DNA of 25,963 nucleotides, taken from positions 5,246 to 31,208 of the forward strand of contig CAJUQF010000015.1 of the NCBI GenBank assembly GCA_910588315.1. Direction: 5' to 3'. The position numbers were made by a program, and so were the translations under genes. Origin of the DNA: an uncultured Christensenellaceae bacterium. GTDB taxonomy: Bacteria; Bacillota; Clostridia; Christensenellales; Pumilibacteraceae. The notes beneath the pieces were generated by a model. It saw only the letters and a list, made by a program, of their open reading frames with translations, ran no database searches and was not told the origin of the DNA. Of this stretch, positions 6,456-14,619 are shown in pieces. Within the stretch, counting starts at the first letter, position 1. Every line of letters starts with the position of its first letter.

Positions 6456-8066
6456 TTATTTCGTGTATTCCTCGGGGAACATATGGCGTCGCACTATAGC
6501 CGACCAAACCTCGTAGCCTGCGGTCGTCATGTGCATGCCGTCCGGTCGATAATACTCGGCTATCGGCGTGCCGTCGCGCGTGAGTTCTTTTTCGGAATCG
6601 ATAACCGTCACGAAGTCGTGCGTCGAAGCATAGTCTTTCATGCCTTGATTAAGCTCGGCGTGACCGCTCTTGTAGCCGCCCGTACCGTACGAACTCGGCG
6701 ACGGATGGATAAGCGCGTAATATATATCGGCGTTCGGGAAATCCTTATGTATCTTCGTCAACAGATCGTCGAGCAGTTGCAACGTATATTCCGCAGAATC
6801 TCCACTGTTTATGTTGTTGCCGCCGACAAAGAACAACACTTTGCTCGGCTCGAAATGTTTTACGAGCCTGTCGTACGCATACAGCCAATCCTGAACTCGC
6901 GTACCGCCTATACCCACGTTGTAAAGCAGTTTATCTTCGCCCAAGTCCTTTTTGTAAGTCGACCAGAATCCGACGTCGATCGTACTCGACCCCGCGAGAA
7001 GCACGCCGCCTTTTTGTACGTTCTCGTACTGTTTATACAGCGCGTCGATGCGGCTCTCGAACGGCGAAACGTACACCGGCTCGGTCATATTCGCCGCAAA
7101 CTCTCTTACTTTCGTCTCGTCCGTCTCGACCTTAAACCTCGAATACTTGACGTTGCAATTCGCGCCGCCGAGCAATATCTCTACGCTATCGGCCATACCC
7201 TCAACGGTGTGATAAACAAACCCGTCTATAAGGAAGATGCAATTGCCGTCTATGTTTACAATATCGAAATTAAGACACGCAGGATTGTCGGCTTTGGGCG
7301 TCTGTAATATCCTGTAATCCTGCCAATCGCCGCCGGCTTGCGAAGACACGGTAAACGTCTGAAACGCCGACGCGGCTTGCGAAAATTCCAGATTGTATTT
7401 GACCTGCTTATTGCCGCCTTTCAAAATCATGCTCGCCTGCGAAAAATTGCGGTACGCGCTCATTTTAAGCATGCCGGACAACACATAGCAGTTCCCGCCG
7501 AACGGCTCGCCGTTATAAAGCAATGCGCTCGCGACGTCTTCATCGGTCTTCTTATAAACGGTACCGTTATTTCCGTTCTCGAACGCCGCACTTTCCTCGA
7601 CGGCAAAACCGCCGTCGGTCTTATGCAATTTTTCCATAAGCTCGTCAAACTCCCTGTTTCTGTAAATTTTCGTTTCGCGCCACAGCACGTCGCAATATTG
7701 CTTGTTGGCGAACGCATATCCGGTATAGCCCCAATTACTCTCGTACGAATAAACAAGCGTGTAATCCGGCAAAAGCGCGCTGCCGTCTTTGAGCCAAACT
7801 TCTATCATGCCGTTATCGTAAGCAAAGACATACTCTACCTCGTAGACTCCGCTCGCGGGCGTCGCCGCCATATTGTTTTGCCTGCCGAAAAGCTCTGTCG
7901 ACGATCTGCCGTTTACGGTCGGATAAATATAGAACGAATTGTTCGTCGGAAATCTAAACAAGTGGAATTTTATAAAATTCTGAAAAGAACTGTATATCTG
8001 GAATTCCGCTTTGCTTGCGCTTCCGCCCGACGTTTTGGTGTTGCTCATGCTTGCCGCCGACGGCAT
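6456..8066 (-). CDS. SGNH-hydrolase C-terminal part of a frameshifted surface lipoprotein
   Basis: This is the downstream part of a gene broken by a frameshift, 536 aa if read from the ATG at 8066. Two beta-sandwich-like segments (about residues 30-150 and 155-320) are followed by an SGNH/GDSL-type hydrolase at 352-536. The SGNH blocks are visible: GSST with Ser361, NVGIGGT, VGGNN with Asn417, and DGMH with Asp509 and His512. This points to an extracellular carbohydrate or glycan esterase, for example a deacetylase of decorated polysaccharide. No ribosome binding site or signal peptide precedes the ATG at 8066, so this part is probably not an independent gene. It continues the reading frame of the lipoprotein ORF after one extra base near 8067-8081. 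The joined protein would be about 986 aa. Confidence 0.75.
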   Translation of the reverse strand: MPSAASMSNTKTSGGSASKAEFQIYSSFQNFIKFHLFRFPTNNSFYIYPTVNGRSSTELFGRQNNMAATPASGVYEVEYVFAYDNGMIEVWLKDGSALLPDYTLVYSYESNWGYTGYAFANKQYCDVLWRETKIYRNREFDELMEKLHKTDGGFAVEESAAFENGNNGTVYKKTDEDVASALLYNGEPFGGNCYVLSGMLKMSAYRNFSQASMILKGGNKQVKYNLEFSQAASAFQTFTVSSQAGGDWQDYRILQTPKADNPACLNFDIVNIDGNCIFLIDGFVYHTVEGMADSVEILLGGANCNVKYSRFKVETDETKVREFAANMTEPVYVSPFESRIDALYKQYENVQKGGVLLAGSSTIDVGFWSTYKKDLGEDKLLYNVGIGGTRVQDWLYAYDRLVKHFEPSKVLFFVGGNNINSGDSAEYTLQLLDDLLTKIHKDFPNADIYYALIHPSPSSYGTGGYKSGHAELNQGMKDYASTHDFVTVIDSEKELTRDGTPIAEYYRPDGMHMTTAGYEVWSAIVRRHMFPEEYTK

Positions 8067-9417
8067 ACTCCAAACCGCCTACAGGCACGCCGTTTTCGTA
8101 CGGCGCCGCCATGATCCGCGAATCTGACGAAGCGTTATTCATAATAACCGTGCCGTCGTCATTTATCGCTATCTTGTTCAAATTCTCCGAAGAACCCAAC
8201 AACGTCTTTCCGTACGGTTTTTCGTCGTAATTTTCGAGCGCTTTATCACGTGCCGCCCGCACTTTACTCTCATCCGTCACTACCGAAATATTCTTAAGCA
8301 TTGCGCTGCATTTGTATGTTGAAAATGCCGGCTCGGAATGCGTCATATCGGGCAATACTCTGCGGTAAAGCGTCTCGCCGTCATATTGCATCACCAATTC
8401 GTTACCGATATTGATCAAGCAGACGTTGAAATATTGCCCGCTCGTAAATTTGACGTTATCATTTAAGAATTGTTCGTTTTTATAATCGGACATATCGCGA
8501 TAATCCGATCTGACGCTGTAATGCGCAGAGTCTGTAAAACGAATATAAAATCTTATCATAAGATTGGACGTTTCGTACGAATAGAACACCATTTCGCCGT
8601 CCGTCGTATATCTGTCGAATGTCGCGTCGAGCGATAGATAATAGCAGTCTTTTACCGTCGATCCGTCGACCTGTTTTATCGTAGCGGCAGCGCCTGTCTC
8701 GGCGCGATATACTTTACGTTCGCGATCCCACGCTATACCGCTCGCCTGTCCGAACGACACGTCGGAATGCGTGCCGAACGGCTCGGTGACTTTCAATTCC
8801 ACCGCAAGCAATTTTTGTGTCGAGCCGTCCTCGGAAACGGCACGGAAGTTCACGGTTTGCGTCGAATCGACGTACTTAGCGGTAACTTTCGCGCCGTCTG
8901 CTTTTACGACTTCCGCATACTCGCCGACGTCGGTGCAATCGAGCGCGACAAACTCGCGGTATTCCCGCTCCGTCATCACGACGGCGCCGTCGCGCACGTC
9001 TTTGCCGTAAAACGCCGTGACGGTAAACTCGCAATCGTCGGACAACACGTCGAGCTCTACCGCCTTAACTTCCGTCGTGCCGTCCTCGGCGGTCACGGTA
9101 AAAGTCACGGTAAACCCGTCCATAGCAACCGTCAGACTCGCCTTATCCGCAAGCGTATATGTACACGCGCTCTTTTTATCCGCAGCGTTTACGAACGCCT
9201 CGTACTGCGCCGTCGTCATAGTCGCCCGTCCGTCCGTTACGGCTACGCCGCCGACCGTTTCTATAACAAGCGATTTATCGCCGGACAGCACCGTTTCCGC
9301 AGGCGGTTTTTCCGGTTCGCCCGCCGCCCCTGTATCTTTATTCTGTTTTCCGCCGCACGCCATAACGCACACCGCAGTCAGAACGCAAAGCAATATCATC
9401 CACGGGAATTTTCTCAT
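7954..9417 (-). CDS. N-terminal part of the frameshifted SGNH surface lipoprotein
   Basis: The ORF encodes 487 aa. The signal MRKFPWMILLCVLTAVCVMAC has a lipobox with Cys21, and a Pro/Glu-rich linker follows. Residues about 45-125 and 128-212 are two copies of a beta-rich repeat, each with a motif like MTTAQYEAFV / MTEREYREFV and VTFTVTAEDGTT / VNFRAVSEDGST. A beta-sandwich of laminin-G/concanavalin type follows (about 220-395). The last 30-odd residues after GVPVGG (rich in His, Lys and Arg) look out of frame. In the +1 frame the protein continues as VWSMPSAAS into the SGNH part. The ATG at 9417 has AAGGAG upstream. Without repair or recoding, this truncated product would be a lipid-anchored protein lacking the esterase. 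Confidence 0.75.
   Translation of the reverse strand: MRKFPWMILLCVLTAVCVMACGGKQNKDTGAAGEPEKPPAETVLSGDKSLVIETVGGVAVTDGRATMTTAQYEAFVNAADKKSACTYTLADKASLTVAMDGFTVTFTVTAEDGTTEVKAVELDVLSDDCEFTVTAFYGKDVRDGAVVMTEREYREFVALDCTDVGEYAEVVKADGAKVTAKYVDSTQTVNFRAVSEDGSTQKLLAVELKVTEPFGTHSDVSFGQASGIAWDRERKVYRAETGAAATIKQVDGSTVKDCYYLSLDATFDRYTTDGEMVFYSYETSNLMIRFYIRFTDSAHYSVRSDYRDMSDYKNEQFLNDNVKFTSGQYFNVCLINIGNELVMQYDGETLYRRVLPDMTHSEPAFSTYKCSAMLKNISVVTDESKVRAARDKALENYDEKPYGKTLLGSSENLNKIAINDDGTVIMNNASSDSRIMAAPYENGVPVGGLEYAVGGKHEQHQNVGRKRKQSGIPDIQFFSEFYKIPLV
8067..8081 (-). other. Frameshift junction in the SGNH lipoprotein gene
   Basis: The upstream frame makes sense up to GVPVGG. The downstream frame is open only after a TAG at 8081-8079 and makes sense from VWSMPSAAS. 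The disruptive base must therefore lie in this 15-bp stretch. The span 6456-9417 is 2962 bases, which is one more than a multiple of three and fits a single inserted base. No long homopolymer and no classic slippery heptamer is present. Confidence 0.75.
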
Positions 9418-9432
9418 ATTTTCTCCTTGCTA

Positions 9433-9501
9433 TTGATTTTTCGATTTACACTTGCTATAATAACATTGGATAAACGCAATTGCAATACCGTATATTGCAA
9501 T
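9433..9501. promoter_or_regulatory. Divergent promoters with paired ATTGCAAT sites
   Basis: Plus strand (AraC gene): TTGATT (9433-9438), 17 bp, TATAAT (9456-9461) with the extended -10 TGC. Minus strand (lipoprotein gene): TTGCAA (9485-9480), 17 bp, TATTAT (9462-9457). The two -10 boxes overlap. Two copies of the palindrome ATTGCAAT lie at 9479-9486 and 9494-9501, 15 bp apart. They cover the -35 box of the lipoprotein promoter and the region just upstream, a class II activator position, while lying downstream of the araC start point. This layout suits AraC-type activation of the lipoprotein gene plus autorepression. Confidence 0.6.
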
Positions 9502-9525
9502 CATAAAATCAATAAACAGGAAACC

Positions 9526-10392
9526 ATGAAAACGACAAAAACCGTATTCCCTCAACTTGCCGGCTCTAAAATTTTATTTCAAAAAGACAGTCACAAACGA
9601 AACGATCTGCTGTACGGCATAACGCAGATAGGCAGGATAATCGTCGCGCCGGAATATCACATAACTCGCACGCATTACGACGCTTTCGCGCTCTTGTATG
9701 TAAAAAGCGGTCGACTGACGGTCATTTCAAACGGCGAAACGTATACGGCGGGTCCGGGCGATCTGATCTTTCACGATCAATCGAAACCGCACGTACAAAG
9801 GACCGACATAAGCGAACCGCTCGCCATGGACTTCATGTACGTGTTCGGCGGCAACGTGCGCGGTTTTTTCGATATGTTTTACAGATCAAACGGTTGCCTT
9901 TTAAAAAACTACGACGGCGAATTATTCGAACGCACAATAGATACGGTCACGCACGAAATAGAAAACGACGGCGACGATATTAAAATTTCCGCCGCGATTT
10001 ACGCCATGCTTGCCGACTTGCTGCATTACTGCGACAGCGGCGAAACCGCCGACGACGAGATCGCGAGCATCATAGACTACGTTTGCGATCACTTCGACGA
10101 GCAAATAGAAACGGGTGCGCTTGCCCGCAAATTCTACATAGACAAGTTCTATCTGATACGCAAATTCCGTGCGCGCACGGGCTACACTCCGCGCGAATAC
10201 GTCGCAAGACTCAGATTCAGGCGCGCCAAAGAACTGCTCGCAAAAACCGACCTATCGGTCGCGGATATCGCGAGCGCGGTCGGCTTTAATGACGCCAAAA
10301 GACTGAACGAGTTGTTTGCGGCGAATATAGACCTTACACCGACGGAGTTTCGCGCGACGGTCCGCGCAAAAAACGATAATCGAATTTCATAA
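9526..10392 (+). CDS. AraC-family transcriptional regulator
   Basis: This 288-aa protein has an N-terminal cupin-like sensing domain (about residues 35-110; ALLYVKSGRLTVISNGETYT, AGPGDLIFHDQSKPH) and a C-terminal AraC-type double HTH (about 185-280; DEQIETGALARKFYIDKFYL, TGYTPREYVARLRFRRAKEL, SVADIASAVGFND). It is a ligand-responsive DNA-binding regulator, usually for carbohydrate genes. The ATG at 9526 follows CAGGAAA, a weak ribosome binding site. The open frame extends far upstream but only through the antisense of the divergent gene. Position and the ATTGCAAT pair suggest that it controls the SGNH lipoprotein gene. Its stop overlaps the stop of the convergent DMT transporter by 6 bp. Confidence 0.9.
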   Translation: MKTTKTVFPQLAGSKILFQKDSHKRNDLLYGITQIGRIIVAPEYHITRTHYDAFALLYVKSGRLTVISNGETYTAGPGDLIFHDQSKPHVQRTDISEPLAMDFMYVFGGNVRGFFDMFYRSNGCLLKNYDGELFERTIDTVTHEIENDGDDIKISAAIYAMLADLLHYCDSGETADDEIASIIDYVCDHFDEQIETGALARKFYIDKFYLIRKFRARTGYTPREYVARLRFRRAKELLAKTDLSVADIASAVGFNDAKRLNELFAANIDLTPTEFRATVRAKNDNRIS

Positions 10393-11442
10393 ACACAGGC
10401 ACAGAACGGCAATTATACCTATGCCCAAGCCGATCCACTGTTTTACCGATAATCGCTCGCGATATACGAATATGGATAAGACGGTCACCAATACGAGATT
10501 ACTGCCGTTGACAAGCGGAAAGAATACCGCGCTGTCCATCACGCCCGACAGATAAAGATTTATAACGTGATTGAGCATGCCGCAAAGCCCCGCCACCACT
10601 ATCAAAAAGACGAGCAGCGCCCACAGCTTTTTCGTCTTCGGCGGGTTTTCGAACAATGCCGCGCGCCCGTACTTTAAAACATACGCCAATAGCGCGATCG
10701 ATAAAATGACCGTTTCCACCGCGAACGCGATTACAAGCATAGTCAGAAGTTCGCCGCGGTAAACGGATTTTTGATGCGTCATTTGCAGCATACCTATTCC
10801 GCCGGACGCAAGCGCCGCTATGCTCACGCACACGATCCACCTAGCGGAGAACTTTGTCTTTCCGCCATTTTTATCCGTATTTTCGGACACGGCAGGCATT
10901 TCCGATTCAAATATTTCGCTATCCGCAGTTGCCGCGCTCTCGCCTTCCGCCGTATCGGTTATCGCGGCTTTTTCAATGGCGGACGGCGCTACCGCGGTCG
11001 ATTTCTTTTTCGTTTGTACCGACAATACCACGCTCGCGACCACAAGGACCATACCTACTATAGTCAACGCGTCTATTTCTTCGTGCCAGCATATCGCGCC
11101 GCCTATTGCCGGTATCAACATGGAAAACGACGTTATGACCGTGGTGTACGACCACGGTCCTATCTTGATCGAGTACAGTAAAAACACCGCCGATACGGTC
11201 ATAACGACGCCGAACGCCGCTCCTATAGCTGCGGTATATCCGGACACCGCAAGGTCGAATCCGCTTATCGCCGCAATGGATAAAACGGACACGCCCGAAG
11301 TTATCACCAAGAAAAAATAAAAACCGCCGAGTCCGCCGGTAACATTCTTGCTGTAATGCCTGTTTATTACGCCGCTCAAGAGATTCGCCGCGATCGTCAC
11401 GACGAGCAAGAGCGGAATCGGGATAAATTGCAAAAACTCCAT
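10387..11442 (-). CDS. DMT-superfamily (EamA-like) transporter
   Basis: This 351-aa transporter has about ten membrane helices in two halves (residues 5-145 and 205-350), each EamA-like with the terminal pattern I.G...VV.....L. The second half carries FFPLVNGSNLVLVTVLSIFVYRERLS. The halves are joined by an unusually long, acidic and Ala/Ser-rich cytosolic loop (about residues 148-200). DMT proteins export or import metabolites such as amino acids or sugars; the substrate cannot be told. The ATG at 11440-11442 is four bases after the stop of a 52-codon ORF, which probably provides translational coupling because its own ribosome binding site is poor. Confidence 0.85.
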   Translation of the reverse strand: MEFLQFIPIPLLLVVTIAANLLSGVINRHYSKNVTGGLGGFYFFLVITSGVSVLSIAAISGFDLAVSGYTAAIGAAFGVVMTVSAVFLLYSIKIGPWSYTTVITSFSMLIPAIGGAICWHEEIDALTIVGMVLVVASVVLSVQTKKKSTAVAPSAIEKAAITDTAEGESAATADSEIFESEMPAVSENTDKNGGKTKFSARWIVCVSIAALASGGIGMLQMTHQKSVYRGELLTMLVIAFAVETVILSIALLAYVLKYGRAALFENPPKTKKLWALLVFLIVVAGLCGMLNHVINLYLSGVMDSAVFFPLVNGSNLVLVTVLSIFVYRERLSVKQWIGLGIGIIAVLCLCL

Positions 11443-11446
11443 AAAA

Positions 11447-11605
11447 TCACTCGCCGATCACATCGACCCGCTCGGCATGGGCAAATAAACATTTCCCGTT
11501 TATCGGAGAAATAAATTCGGTGTAACGCCGCACCGCCTCTCGACGGAACGCAAACGTCGTCTCGTCGGACCCGTAACTATTTCCTGCGGATAAGACCGAA
11601 TTCAT
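11447..11605 (-). CDS. Small ORF (52 aa) upstream of the DMT transporter
   Basis: The ORF runs from ATG (11605) to TGA (11447-11449) and encodes a hydrophilic peptide of 52 aa with FAFRREAVRRYTEF in the middle and AERVDVIGE at the end. It has no membrane segment or known motif that I recognise. It is preceded by a strong extended -10 promoter and a weak AGGG, and ends four bases before the DMT start codon. It may be a real small protein, a leader peptide that couples translation of the transporter, or the remnant of a larger gene. Confidence 0.5.
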   Translation of the reverse strand: MNSVLSAGNSYGSDETTFAFRREAVRRYTEFISPINGKCLFAHAERVDVIGE

Positions 11606-11636
11606 TATGTATACCCTATCTTATGATAGTTTTTAT

Positions 11637-11666
11637 ATTATATCATATCACGATAAAATGCGTCAA
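11637..11666 (-). promoter_or_regulatory. Promoter of the small ORF/DMT unit
   Basis: On the minus strand, TTGACG (11666-11661) and TATAAT (11642-11637) are 18 bp apart, with an extended -10 TGA. Transcription would start near 11630. A 5-bp hairpin CTATC/GATAG (11616-11629) would sit at the 5' end of the transcript. The rest of 11667-11770 is AT-rich with no gene that I can see. Confidence 0.7.
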
Positions 11667-11771
11667 CAAAAGCGACTATGTAATATTTCCCGATAATATA
11701 GTAAAATATCGTAATATACACCATCGAACTCTACAATAAAACTATAATATTAAATACATCGTCGTATTTAC

Positions 11772-11807
11772 GGCAACGGCGATCGAAAATATCCGATCGC
11801 CGTTGCC
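11772..11807 (-). terminator. Long perfect hairpin after the GH36 gene
   Basis: GGCAACGGCGATCG (11772-11785) and CGATCGCCGTTGCC (11794-11807) form a perfect 14-bp stem with an 8-base loop. It starts 22 bp after the stop of the last operon gene, so it probably ends the operon or protects its 3' end. There is no T run on either side, so it is not a textbook intrinsic terminator. Confidence 0.6.
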
Positions 11808-11829
11808 AGCATTTGCAAATATAGTACTA

Positions 11830-13959
11830 TCACGATTTCTTTGTTATTTTATACAGCGCGCTGCCTTCGCGTTCGAGTTCGACGGTTATACCGGATATAA
11901 GCTCCTCACCCGACACGACTGTAGTAGTATTCGTGTCGAAATCGTAAAGCTCGTACATAGCGACCGCGTCGACGCCTTTGATCTTGACCGTTTTGCTCGA
12001 TTCGGTACTGCCGTTCCTTCTGAAAATTTGCACTATGCCCGACTCGCATTCCGTGTCGTAAAACTCCCAACCCGACCAGGCGTCCGACTCTTCCACCGAC
12101 ACCGGCGGCAACAGGTTATAATAATCGGAGTACAGATACGTCTTGACTATATCGTACTCGGCAAGACATTTATGAAGTACTTTGTACGCCTGAGCGCTCA
12201 TGCTCGACCAAGCGAACGTAAGTTTTATATCGCAGCTGTACGCGGCGCGCATAAGGTATTCCGACACGGTATCGGGGTTATTGGACAGGAATGCCGGCGA
12301 TCCGAAGTACGGGAGCCACTTAAACAGATTTGACGACATGGAAAGCCGCATATTGGGCGAATTATAGTCCATATCCGTGCGATGAAGCGGCACTGCGAGA
12401 CGCATCGTTTCCAGATCATTGCGTCTGCCGCCGGACGAACACGAGTCGATAAGAAGTTCCGGGAAAGTTTCCTTTAGCTCGCGCCACATCCGCAAATGAT
12501 TCTGAACGTAAAGATTTTCGGTAATACCCTTTCTGTTTTTGCCCTGCAAAAAGTCGTTGTAAGCCCAAGCGGGCGCCGGGTCGTTATTGAAATCGTCGCG
12601 GAAGTACTCCACTCCGTTTTGTCTTATCACGCCGCAAAGCCTGTTCATAAGCCAATCGTAACAGTCGTCGTTGGCGAGATTCAAAAGCTGTATCGAACTC
12701 GATCCCCCGCCGGACAGGAACCACTCTGTCTTAAATCCCGTTTTTTGCTCGAACAAAACGTTGTTATGCAAAAGATTCCATTCCGGCTCGAACCACAGCA
12801 AAAACTTATCGCCGTGCGATTCGAGCAGATCGTCCACAGGGCTCAAAGTATTCGGGAATTTCGCCGGATCGAGTTCCCACGTGCCTATCGTGCGCCAGTT
12901 GGAGTGCGAGAGAATGGACGAACCGTCGACGTTAGTGTACCATCCGGCATCCACCCAAAAGTAATCGAACTCGACGCCTTGCGAGTACGCATTGTTAAGT
13001 CCGGTGATCATGGACTCCGTAGTTTCGTAAACCGAAATATCGTGACCGATATTGCCGGCAACAGAGTAATCGTTAAACGTCGCAAGCGTCTTTATCGGCT
13101 TTAACGTACTGCCGTCGCGCTCGGTCGGCATATTGTACTCGATATACCACTTGCGCCAGGCGTTGGTCGCCTTATCCTCGTCGCGTTCGTCGTATCGCAC
13201 GAACGCCGCAAGGGCGGTGCGTACCGTTTCGCCCGGCTTAAGATACGATTCGAAACCGGTATCGGACTGCGCCTTGTAACTCGTCACACCGTCCGCATAA
13301 ACGAAATCCGCCTGCCACGTCCCCGGCCAACCGACAGCCATCATGTATCCGCCGTCGTCGAGTTCGAGATTGTAATACGGAAAAACGCCGTCTGTGGGTC
13401 TGCCGCTCGTACTCGAAAACGTAACGTTCTCCTCCGTAAGATCGAAGTCATACGACGCATAATTGCCGCTCACGTCGCCGTAAATGCCTTTTAGCCGCGG
13501 CGAGTCGCCGTCAAACTTCGTTTCGACTACCGCTATATCGCGCAAAACTTCGCTGTTTCTGCTCGTATTATTCTCGAAGTAAACAGTCCACTCGTAAGCG
13601 TTGCACGACGGGTAGGCGGCGAGATAAACCGTTATATCGAGTCCCGAATCATGCTTGAAATAAAGCGTGTCCTCTATCTTGCCGTTATACTTTTCATGCC
13701 GCACGCGCCGATAAAGATCGAAGTCTTTTCCGAATCCGTGATATCCCCTGTCGCCTATGGCAAAGCTTACGGGAATAGTCGACGGATCGGTCACGTATTC
13801 GTTATAATCGTCGAGCGCCGTCGGGATGATCTCCACTTCTATCGTACTTTCCGAATCGAGCGCGGGCGCAATGTTTTTATATTCGCTCGGCGCACCGCCG
13901 CATGCGGTAAGCCCGAATATGCCGAGCGCGAGCGCCGTCGATATTATCTTCTTATTCAT
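11830..13959 (-). CDS. GH36-like alpha-galactosidase lipoprotein
   Basis: This 709-aa lipoprotein (lipobox LTAC, Cys20) belongs to glycoside hydrolase clan GH-D, closest to GH36 melibiase-type alpha-galactosidases. Residues about 40-275 form an N-terminal beta-sandwich, about 285-600 the catalytic barrel and about 610-709 a C-terminal beta domain. Clan motifs include FWVDAGWY (334-341) and LLWFEPE (387-393). YFRDDFNND at 452-460 matches the nucleophile motif KWDxN with Asp456, and DSCSSGGRRND at 505-515 supplies the likely acid/base Asp515. In place of the usual KW before the nucleophile stands RD, so the substrate may differ from simple alpha-galactosides. The ATG at 13959 follows AAGGAGAG, nine bases after the upstream stop. 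It is the last gene of the six-gene operon and acts outside the cell. Confidence 0.88.
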   Translation of the reverse strand: MNKKIISTALALGIFGLTACGGAPSEYKNIAPALDSESTIEVEIIPTALDDYNEYVTDPSTIPVSFAIGDRGYHGFGKDFDLYRRVRHEKYNGKIEDTLYFKHDSGLDITVYLAAYPSCNAYEWTVYFENNTSRNSEVLRDIAVVETKFDGDSPRLKGIYGDVSGNYASYDFDLTEENVTFSSTSGRPTDGVFPYYNLELDDGGYMMAVGWPGTWQADFVYADGVTSYKAQSDTGFESYLKPGETVRTALAAFVRYDERDEDKATNAWRKWYIEYNMPTERDGSTLKPIKTLATFNDYSVAGNIGHDISVYETTESMITGLNNAYSQGVEFDYFWVDAGWYTNVDGSSILSHSNWRTIGTWELDPAKFPNTLSPVDDLLESHGDKFLLWFEPEWNLLHNNVLFEQKTGFKTEWFLSGGGSSSIQLLNLANDDCYDWLMNRLCGVIRQNGVEYFRDDFNNDPAPAWAYNDFLQGKNRKGITENLYVQNHLRMWRELKETFPELLIDSCSSGGRRNDLETMRLAVPLHRTDMDYNSPNMRLSMSSNLFKWLPYFGSPAFLSNNPDTVSEYLMRAAYSCDIKLTFAWSSMSAQAYKVLHKCLAEYDIVKTYLYSDYYNLLPPVSVEESDAWSGWEFYDTECESGIVQIFRRNGSTESSKTVKIKGVDAVAMYELYDFDTNTTTVVSGEELISGITVELEREGSALYKITKKS

Positions 13960-13968
13960 GATCTCTCC

Positions 13969-14508
13969 TTATGCCTTGTCTTCGAGTAACTCGGTAAGAT
14001 CTTCTATACAGCCGTTTAATCGCTCGCAGGCGACCGATATCTCTTGCTCGCTTGCCGTGTCGCTCAATGCCTTCGCATGATTCAATACCGACATAAGCGA
14101 AGCGTAACTGTTAGCCGTATATTTGTTTTTATCGAGTTTTTCGGCTCGCGCTATGAGTTCGCCGAGCAAAGAAAAGTCATGCGATCTCGTAAGTGCGTTA
14201 ATCGCCTTTTCGAGTTTCAGACACGCGTCGTCTATCTCGTACTGATTGCCGCCCGATTTAGCGGCGCGCGCCGCGGATAGCGCATAGTCGAGCGCGGACT
14301 TGCTATGCTCGGTATAGCCGCCCGCAATATTCTCGGCTCGCACGATAAGCTCGTCGAGCTTATCGGTATCGGTCTCGAGTACGGACGAATATACTTTAAA
14401 GTTATCGTAACCCATTTGACAGTAGAACGTGCGCAGTCCTATTTTACCGCCTTGGTAGTCCGGCATCGTATAAGTGAGTGCGGCGTCCTCGTTGCCGCAA
14501 ACATACAC
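13969..14508 (-). CDS. C-terminal FIVAR-repeat part of the interrupted secreted protein
   Basis: This is the downstream piece of a gene interrupted by TAA at 14620-14622, in the same reading frame. From the possible GTG at 14508 it encodes 179 aa, but the frame is open from the stop onward, so the original domain continues through KFTYRNGISSYQFIKEG. After the end of a beta-sandwich (to about FKVYSS), two helical FIVAR-like repeats follow: DELIVRAENIAGG...ACLKLEKAINAL and GELIARAEKLDKNKY...ACERLNGCIEDL. FIVAR modules occur in cell-wall-attached proteins and bind carbohydrate or host ligands. No good ribosome binding site precedes the GTG. The GH36 gene starts nine bases after its stop. Confidence 0.6.
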   Translation of the reverse strand: MYVCGNEDAALTYTMPDYQGGKIGLRTFYCQMGYDNFKVYSSVLETDTDKLDELIVRAENIAGGYTEHSKSALDYALSAARAAKSGGNQYEIDDACLKLEKAINALTRSHDFSLLGELIARAEKLDKNKYTANSYASLMSVLNHAKALSDTASEQEISVACERLNGCIEDLTELLEDKA

Positions 14509-14619
14509 GGAAAGTTCATTTCCCGTTACGGTTGCCTTTATGGAAAGTTCGTGCGGAGCGATCGCAGAGCCTTCTTTGATAAATTGATAACTGCTTATGC
14601 CGTTCCTATAGGTAAACTT

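Noticed and set aside
6435..7307. Plus-strand 290-codon open frame
   Set aside because: It is antisense to a clear SGNH hydrolase and rich in Arg, His and Val as expected of a shadow frame; no domain or ribosome binding site.
8067..8081. Programmed ribosomal frameshift as explanation for the SGNH gene
   Set aside because: No slippery heptamer, stimulatory stem or internal Shine-Dalgarno is seen; a plain one-base insertion or an error is simpler.
8767..9525. Plus-strand open frame that would extend the AraC protein at 9526 far upstream (541 aa)
   Set aside because: It is antisense to the lipoprotein gene, has no ribosome binding site, and the stretch does not resemble an AraC N-terminus. The promoter at 9433-9461 starts transcription after most of it.
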